Source: Haberlea rhodopensis
Taxonomy: Eukaryota; Streptophyta; Magnoliopsida; Lamiales; Gesneriaceae
NCBI GenBank assembly: GCA_907163345.1
Contig: CAJQUN010000058.1
Span: forward strand, 1,240,001-1,304,000
Direction: 5' to 3'
DNA length: 64,000 bases
The notes beneath the pieces were generated by a model. The model worked only from the letters and a program-made list of their open reading frames with translations. It had not been told where the DNA came from and made no database searches. The number at the start of each line of letters is the position of its first letter. Within the stretch, counting starts at the first letter, position 1. The translations under genes were made by a program, and so were the position numbers. This document shows positions 57,783 through 64,000 of the stretch, piece after piece.

Positions 57783-59788
57783 GGATTGTATACCGTAGTT
57801 GGGCGATGAATATAAATGTGCCGCTATTATATTAGCGATGAGTAATATTATATTGTCATTGTGTTGACAATAAATGTGGATGTCATGTGTTGACATGTAC
57901 CATCACGAGTCAACGAGGATATTGTGAATGTCATGTGTTGACATGTACCGTCACGAGTTGATGAGGATATTGTGAATGTCATGTGTTGACATGTACCATC
58001 ACGAGTTGACGAAGATATCGTGAATGCCATGGATTGACATGTACTGTCACAGGGTGACGAGGTATTTCACGATGATACGGTATGGTGGGCGAGGATTGAC
58101 TTGTGCCGACGTTGCGATGAATAATACATATATAGAAGTATGTATTAAATCTATGATTCGAGTGCCACTGGTTGGCACAAGGTGGTGTGTGCGTCACAGG
58201 ATGACGAGATGATTATGCCGAGCAGGTTTGCTCGATGGATAGATGGCTGTGCCGTACAGATAAGTGTACTGCAGCACGTATTGTGGTAAACGTGTTATAA
58301 ATAGTGGTACCTTTGGGTATACTCGTTGAGTTGGTTACAACCAATCGACTTGTAGTGTATGTAATTGTCGAGGGAACTACATACATATGTCGATGCGGTG
58401 TATGGTGGACATGGTTGCACATACACATGAGAATGGAAATAGGTCCTAACATGTTAGGATTGAATTGTGAGTGAGTAAGGACATTGAAATGTCCATTGTA
58501 TATCGGCATTAGAGAAATATTAGATGATGATCAACTACTCTAATTGATGGTGCGGTATTGTATACCGGGATTGAACGTATGATGCGTTTGTAGATTTTGC
58601 ATAAACCTTCGGAGGCTGTGAGTTGCTAGCCAGGTAAGATAATATATTGTTGCAGTAATGTGGTGAGCTTACTGTAGCCGCTATAATGCTTATCGGAACC
58701 AAGTGTAGTGAACCGTATGATGATACGATGAGAAGTTATAGTTGACTCGTGTAGTCACTATAATGCCTTTGAGTTGAGGTGAGAGATAACTCAAGGGAGC
58801 TTTAAGCGCAGCTTGGTTGGGAGTACCAACGTGAGGGTTAACAAGTTATTGTTACCTCTAATTTAGAATTCTTGCATTAAGGATGCAATGGTGAGACGTA
58901 ACTGGAGTTGTGGGATATAGTTAGTGTGGTAGCACTACTGTATCGATTGTATCTCTTGGAGAGATTTGGAACAATATTGTTATGGAAACAGTTGGTATCT
59001 GTTGCGAGTTGATTATGAATCAACCATGGTAAGCATTACTGGTGGTGGACCGGGTAATGGCTTTGCGTTATTTGTGAGACGTACGAGAAGACGTCTCTGG
59101 ATATATGGTCGATATGTTGAGTACTATGATCTTAGTATGGAGTATCGTTAGAATTTGTATACGTCATGTTTGAGAATGATTAGTGATAGTGGCAAGGATG
59201 CACTATCATTAACCAGTTGTGTATGTACTGGTCCAGGGATACATTCAGTATAAATGTATCCAGATTGTCCGAAAGGTGTATTGAGATTGGAGAGTCATGG
59301 GTGCATGAAGCTTTCCTTGTGAGGAAAGAGGTATTGATATACCTATTGTGAATCTTTGAGATATTCGATAAGTCAGTGCGCATGGTGTTGATGTTGAGTT
59401 AACACCATTAGTCGTTGATTCGTCAATAATTATTCTCCACTGAGTGAGAATAACTGAGTAATCGACAATCGTGTCTTGGGCTTGTGAGTATGATTGGAGA
59501 TACCCAAGTCGATTGCATGGAGTATTCATATGGTGTGTTGGGCGTTGAGGCATATATATCGGTATGTATATAGGCATTCCATCACTTTTATGCTTGTTGA
59601 GTGATTGGTTAGTGCCTGGATAGGCGAATCTCTAGCAAGAGATTGTGGTAACCTTGAGGTTGATGACCTCAATGGGACGATTTATTCGGAAGAATAAGTT
59701 ATGAGGTATTGGTAGACTCTCTTTTGACAAGAGGTTGTCGTGTTTTGGGTCAAGGCAGTTCATTATTGGTAAATTCGATAGCGTCCTT
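57783..59788 (+). other. Non-coding interior of the outer element
   Basis: No conserved domain. A roughly 57-bp unit with GTGAATGTCATGTGTTGACA and GTACCATCACGAGTTGACGA is repeated about four times at 57878-58080. The rest has many short open frames without a recognisable product. Confidence 0.6.
57878..58080 (+). repeat. 57-bp tandem repeat
   Basis: About four units containing GTCATGTGTTGACATGTACC, CACGAGTTGACGAGGATATT and small changes; the last unit is degenerate. Confidence 0.85.
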
Positions 59789-60291
59789 TGTCACGCCTCG
59801 GGCCCAGGCCCACGCAAGCGCGACTGCACAATGGGCTCCTATAGCAACTACTTCGTATCCGTCCTCGCTTTACGAAAATGGTTAACCGAAGTTGCTATAA
59901 TAGTCCATTGTAAGCCTTTATAAACCACTTTAAATTTCCACCCACAACCAATGTGGGACAAGGGTATTACAATCACACATCCTTTAGCATGCGACGTCCT
60001 CGTCGCCACCTAACTCATCGATCCACCGGCATCGGGAATCTAGAGGTGGCTCCTACAGGTTTAAGAGGTGGCTCCCGTCATGTAGCACTTTGCCCCGCAG
60101 GTTCAAGAGGTGGCACCCACGCACGTGGCACTTTGCCCCGCAGGTTCAAGAGGTGGCCCGTCGTGCAGCACTTTGCCCTTTTTAGGTTCAAGAGGTGGCT
60201 CCCACGCACGTAGCACTTTACCCCGCATAGCACTTATCTCCCGGTGTTGCCTGCCGGTGACCGGCTCTGATACCATTCTGTCACGCCCCGG
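59789..60291 (-). mobile_element. TRIM-like element, minus strand, one LTR truncated
   Basis: The left LTR 59789-59971 (183 bp) is the inverse of 10002-10184. The interior has about five AAGAGGTGGC(T/A)CC-type units and GCATAGCACTTATCTCCCGG. The PBS complement GGCTCTGATACCA is at about 60263-60275. The right LTR is reduced to TGTCACGCCCCGG, then outer-element DNA resumes. Same family as 10002-23515. Confidence 0.85.
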
Positions 60292-60659
60292 TATGCTGTT
60301 GTATAGTTCCTTCGAAATGATGTGTATTTGGCATCGTAGACTAAGTTATAGAGATAACATTGAGGCGATATCTATGTTGGAATCATGAATGATTCGATTA
60401 GATAGCAGTTAAGGTTGACTGGCTGATTTTGGGTGGTTAACATCTAGGTATGTTAACATCTTTTGGAGATGGTGATGGTTTGGGAGGATAACTCCATTCA
60501 ATAATTTGGTGCAAGGTCGATGTCCTCGCAGTTGGTATGTCGTTCATGATATGTTCATGATTCGATACTGCGCATTCGAATTGAATTGCGAAGTCTCGGT
60601 GGTACTTGTAGTACACGTGTGCAAATTTCGAGGACAAAATTTTATTAGTGGGAGATAAA
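60292..60659 (+). other. 3' untranslated end of the outer element with purine tract
   Basis: Short degenerate coding-like stretch followed by ATTTCGAGGACAAAATTTTA and GTGGGAGATAAA directly before the LTR. No complete gene. Confidence 0.55.
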
Positions 60660-62688
60660 TGTGATCTAGAAATTAATTACGTTAATCCCGGAGTGATTAT
60701 AATCCCTAATGGATTTTTAAGTATGAGATAATTACGGTGTTGAGATTCCCGAGGATTTTAATCCAATATCGGGGTTATTGGATCCCGAGGGTTGAGATTT
60801 ATTCTCATTGAGGTGCTAAACCCTGGAATTGTGTTGGTAATGGGATTTGGAGTCCAGGGAGCTTTGGATTGAGGTTTATGACGTAATTGAGTGAGCGGGA
60901 GATAATTATTGAGTTTATGGTGCGAGTGTTTGAGACTCAGGTTTTGGAGCATTGGTACTATATATACCAAGTAGACTCGGTGTTCAACAATTCTCTACCT
61001 CATTCTTCTCCCTCTCTCCACGCCTCTTTCCCCTCTCTTCCCCCACCTTCTTCCCGTTCCCCTCTTTTTCTCTTGGAAGGAAAAATCGTTGGAGCCTCGC
61101 TTTCGGAGCGAGATTTCTCGAAGATAATTGGGTAAGATTCTCCCCTTCGCTTTTATCTTCGTCTTGATTGTGGTTTTGCGAAGTTTGGTTGGTTAGAGTA
61201 ATGGATTTGGGCTTTGGGGATTTTTGGTAAAATAGTTAAAGTAATGCTTTTGGTGTTTTTATTGAGTTTAAATGGAGTAATTGTAGTGTTGAAAGTGTTG
61301 AGGATGTTGGTTTTGGTTTGGGTGTGAAAAACACCATTAAAACAAGAATTTTTTGGAAAATCACAGGTCGCGATCTATCGCGGCTTGGCGCCTATTGATT
61401 GCGACATTACGCTAAAAATAGGTGACGATGAACAGTACCCGCGATTGATAGCGAGAAGTTGCCGATCGATCACGGGGAGTCAGAAGATGTTGGCGATCGA
61501 TCGGCATGGGAAGACGATCGATCGCGGGTGTTTAATATTTGGCAGATTGTTCTCGCGATCGGTCGCGAGAAAACTGTGATCGATCGCGGCCCCTGTTTCT
61601 TTGTTTTTCCAAATTTTGCTAAAATGTTTGGATTTTGGTATTGGGATTTGTTTGGTCGATTTTCACGACGATGTTTACATTCCAATGAGAATATTACACT
61701 TAAAATGGTGTGGCTTGAATTGAACTATAGTCGGTTATGTAATATTTGTTCGAGCTAATTGATAACTCATTGAACATAGAAATGGAGTGCCTTGTGTAGT
61801 ATTCATGGTTCAGTTAGTGTGCAATCATCATGATATGATGATGTATTTGGGGCTTGAGTACATGTTTGTGCATGTGGTTACGTGCTTATGATTGATTGTG
61901 AGCTGTTAACTGTATATAGCAAATAATTCACTGGATCTCGGGTCTAAGGCAAGGATTTGTTCTAGCTATGGGACTATAAGCTACGTATAACGTACGAGTA
62001 TAGTTTTATATATTATTGTCATTGTTGAATGCGTAATATATTATTGTTGCCATGGGTTGGCATTGTTGAGAATTATGTGATGCCGCTATTTAGTGAGCAA
62101 TAGTTATGATGTTGTCGGTGTTGAGCGTACATCAGTTATGATGCCATCGCTGTGAGCGTGCGAGAGGATAGAATGCCGCCGCTATTGAGCGAGCGATGAG
62201 ATACGATGTAATAGAACTGTGAAATCATTGTTGAGATATATGTGATAACTGTAAATCATTAGTGTAATGATTTAATTATATTTCGATTATGAAATTGGCG
62301 ATTTGAGTATGAGTAAAGTTAATCAATGTAATGATTAACTGATTTTGGGAGTTTGATGGTTTTGGCTATTGTGAGAACATGAACAGCATGGAGGATCCCA
62401 TTTGATGACGATACTATATAGGGAGTATCTTTTAAATTTACAGCTTTATATTCTGTAAATTTTGAATTGTGGTATTGTTGTTATTGAGATGATGTTATTG
62501 GTATGCTCACCCCGTGTGGGGGTTGTTTCTATTGGGACAGGTTGAACATGTACATCAATGGTTCTGGAGTTGAGTTCGAGCTGTTGATTGGAAATGTTTC
62601 CAGGGCTAAGGTACCAATGACTGTATTGGGTAATATGTTTATACAGTAGATACACATCAATTATTCAATGCTCGCGTGTGAGCATTCT
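60660..62688 (+). repeat. 3' LTR of the non-coding element
   Basis: Starts TGTGATCTAGAAATTAATTA. A TATATATA box is at about 60959-60966, then a pyrimidine-rich leader and a degenerate GATCGATC array (61372-61585). It ends where the next LTR begins at 62689. The tail that should follow (as in 47230-47503) is missing, so the LTR was broken by that insertion. Confidence 0.75.
61372..61585. promoter_or_regulatory. Degenerate paired GATCGATC array
   Basis: Paired cores with one or both members decayed: 61372/61393, 61443/61464, 61495/61516 and 61557/61578, each 21 bp apart. Several changes are C-to-T or G-to-A (GATTGATA, TATTGATT), as expected from deaminated methylated CpG. Good copies read GGCGATCGATCGGC and ACGATCGATCGCGG. 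Confidence 0.7.
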
Positions 62689-64000
62689 TGTGATGTCCGC
62701 GGATTAATGACGTTAATCCCGGTATGGTATTAATCCTTAAGGGATTTTATTTGTGGCAATTAGGAATTAATTGCGGTTTTGTGTCTCCCGAGGTTGTTAA
62801 ATCGGGCATCTGGGATCGTCGGATCCAAAGATTTGAGATGGTATTTTCATTTTGGTGGAAAACCTTTGAGTTGGGTTTTTAGTGGGACTTGGTGTCCGGG
62901 GTGCCTCATGTTGGGGCCAGTCTGGGGATTTGATGTTGGAGAGAGAGTTTTTGGAAACAGATGATTTTTAATGAATCATGATGTATTTGTGGAAGTATTG
63001 GTATTCTGGGGCATTTTTGCTATATATACCAGTTGGACTCGGGATTCCGTCATTTGGAATCCATTCCTCTCCTCTCCCTCTCTCTCGCCTCTCTCACCCC
63101 CAAACCCTTCCCCTTTCCTTTTTGATGGGCAAAATCGTGGAGGCTCGTCCTAGGAGCCGAATTTCTCGAAGATAAGTTGGTAAGCTTCTTCCCCTCGACT
63201 TTGTCTTCGATTTGATAGTGATCTTGTTGGTTTTGGTTAAGTTTTGGTGGGTTTTGAATTTGGGGATTTTTGGGTTAAAATCTAAAATGTTGATTTCAGT
63301 GTTTTTATGGAGTTTAATTGTTGTTTTTGAGGTGTTGAGGTTGTATGGGGTGTTGGTTTGGAGTTTGGGTGTGAAAAACACCATGGAAGCTCGAATTTTT
63401 CGAAAAATCGCAGGTGGCGATCGATCGCCGAGGTGGGGCGATCGATCGCGACGAGCAGCTGCTGAAAATCGAAGATGATGAACAGTAGCGGCGATCGACC
63501 GCATGGTTGAGGCGATCGATCGCGAGCAGGTTGGCGATCGATCGCGAGATCTGACGATCGATCGCGAGGGGTGATTTTTGGCCACTGGACTGTGGCGATC
63601 GATCGCGATGAAAGTGGCGATCGATCGCCACCCGAAGGAAGGTGTTTTTTTGGAATTAATGTTTGATTTTGGAACCGAGGTTTAAAGGGGCCGTTTCCGG
63701 GGCAATGTCTACATTCCAATGAGAATGCTATGCTTTTAAAATGGTTTGGTTGGAGCCAAGTTAAATTAAACGGGACTCTCGGTTGAGTTTTTGGCTATCT
63801 ATTTAACTTGTAAAATGGTTTACTTTGGGTGTTATGCATGCTTAGCCGGGTGGCTTGTATTTGGTAATCGTCATGGATAGACGATATGTTTGGGAGTTTT
63901 GAACGTGCTTGGGCACGTGGTTGCATGCTTATGCTTGATTTTGAGTTGTTTATGTATTTTAGCACCTATTTCTCGAGGCATGGAACTCAAGCAAGGTTTG
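62689..64000 (+). repeat. LTR of the same family, 5' part, continues beyond the window
   Basis: Starts TGTGATGTCCGCGGATTAAT, like 60660 and the minus-strand solo LTR (TGTGATGTCC). A TATATATA box is at about 63021-63028, then a pyrimidine-rich leader with a possible splice donor GGTAAGCT near 63178, and a strong GATCGATC array (63417-63630). It was inserted at GCATTCT in the preceding LTR; five bases before it are ATTCT. Confidence 0.7.
63417..63630. promoter_or_regulatory. Paired GATCGATC array, well preserved
   Basis: Eight motifs. Cores start at 63419/63440, 63493/63514 (the first reads GATCGACC), 63536/63556 and 63597/63619; spacings are 21, 21, 20 and 22 bp, and 63514 to 63536 is also 22. 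Spacer sequences differ from those in the Athila arrays. AACAGTAGCGG lies before the second pair. The long minus-strand open frames here are by-products of the repeat. Confidence 0.78.

Larger units (their letters stand above)
46841..62688 (+). mobile_element. Large non-coding LTR retrotransposon (LARD-like)
   Basis: A truncated 5' LTR (46841-47503), an initiator-tRNA PBS (47508-47519), a long interior without recognisable gag or pol, a purine tract (GTGGGAGATAAA) before 60660, and a 3' LTR 60660-62688 that repeats the LTR tail. The interior shows only tandem repeats plus two nested elements, a Tekay chromovirus at 49157-57777 and a TRIM-like copy at 59789-60291. CAAATTTCGAGGACAAAATT at about 60622 resembles the 3' end of chromovirus pol regions, so it may derive from that lineage. 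Confidence 0.65.

Noticed and set aside
59245..59577. Minus-strand frame of 110 residues
   Set aside because: No conserved motif and it lies in the non-coding interior of the outer element.
63094..63719. Overlapping minus-strand frames of 105-163 residues
   Set aside because: They are produced by the GATCGATC array (repeats such as DRSP and RSIA) and have no domain.

Overview
The window is nuclear DNA of a flowering plant, most likely a eudicot. The evidence is nested LTR retrotransposons of the plant Athila, Tekay-chromovirus and Ty1/copia types, hAT transposons and their short derivatives, AT-rich spacers, and one intron-containing gene for a plant class III acyl-CoA-binding protein. The species cannot be named from the sequence. 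All assignments come from reading the sequence and conserved motifs; no database was searched.

Layout. 1-6 kb: a rearranged hAT transposon; one copy is split by a second, inverted, decayed copy, giving a large fold-back. 6.6-7.5 kb: exon remnants of a casein kinase 2 alpha gene. 8.3-9.1 kb: a short hAT-type element inside another, both with 8-bp target duplications. 10.0-23.5 kb: a small LTR element (TRIM-like, duplication ATTAT) that received a 12.7-kb Athila element (duplication GCCAC), which in turn carries a 733-bp hAT derivative. 24.7-27.5 kb: the five-exon ACBP3-like gene, the only apparently intact host gene. 29.8-34.3 kb: a dispersed CGGACAC-rich repeat and a decayed copia element with a 3' LTR. 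35.4-45.5 kb: a minus-strand copia element (duplication GATAC) interrupted by an Athila-type solo LTR and by a composite of two further LTRs with an inverted repeat. 46.8-62.7 kb: a large LTR element with no recognised coding capacity, hosting a young 8.6-kb minus-strand Tekay chromovirus (duplication AGTGT, two 1204-bp LTRs) and a second TRIM-like copy. 62.7-64 kb: the start of another related LTR.

Most unusual signal. The palindrome GGCGATCGATCGCC and its variants occur about 44 times by eye. They are almost always paired, with members 20-22 bp apart (about two helical turns), while the spacer sequences differ. The pairs sit in LTRs or untranslated parts of otherwise unrelated retrotransposons: Athila LTRs, the Athila interior, a copia LTR, and three LTRs of the chromovirus-like family. 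In the Athila and copia LTRs they lie shortly upstream of the TATA box. A second module, based on AAGAGGTGGCTCC, is shared by the TRIM-like interior, the Tekay LTRs and the non-coding element. Both point to regulatory or structural modules exchanged between retrotransposon families.

Almost every transposon gene is broken by stops or frameshifts. The Tekay element is the youngest, with LTRs that look identical, yet its coding region carries three lesions.
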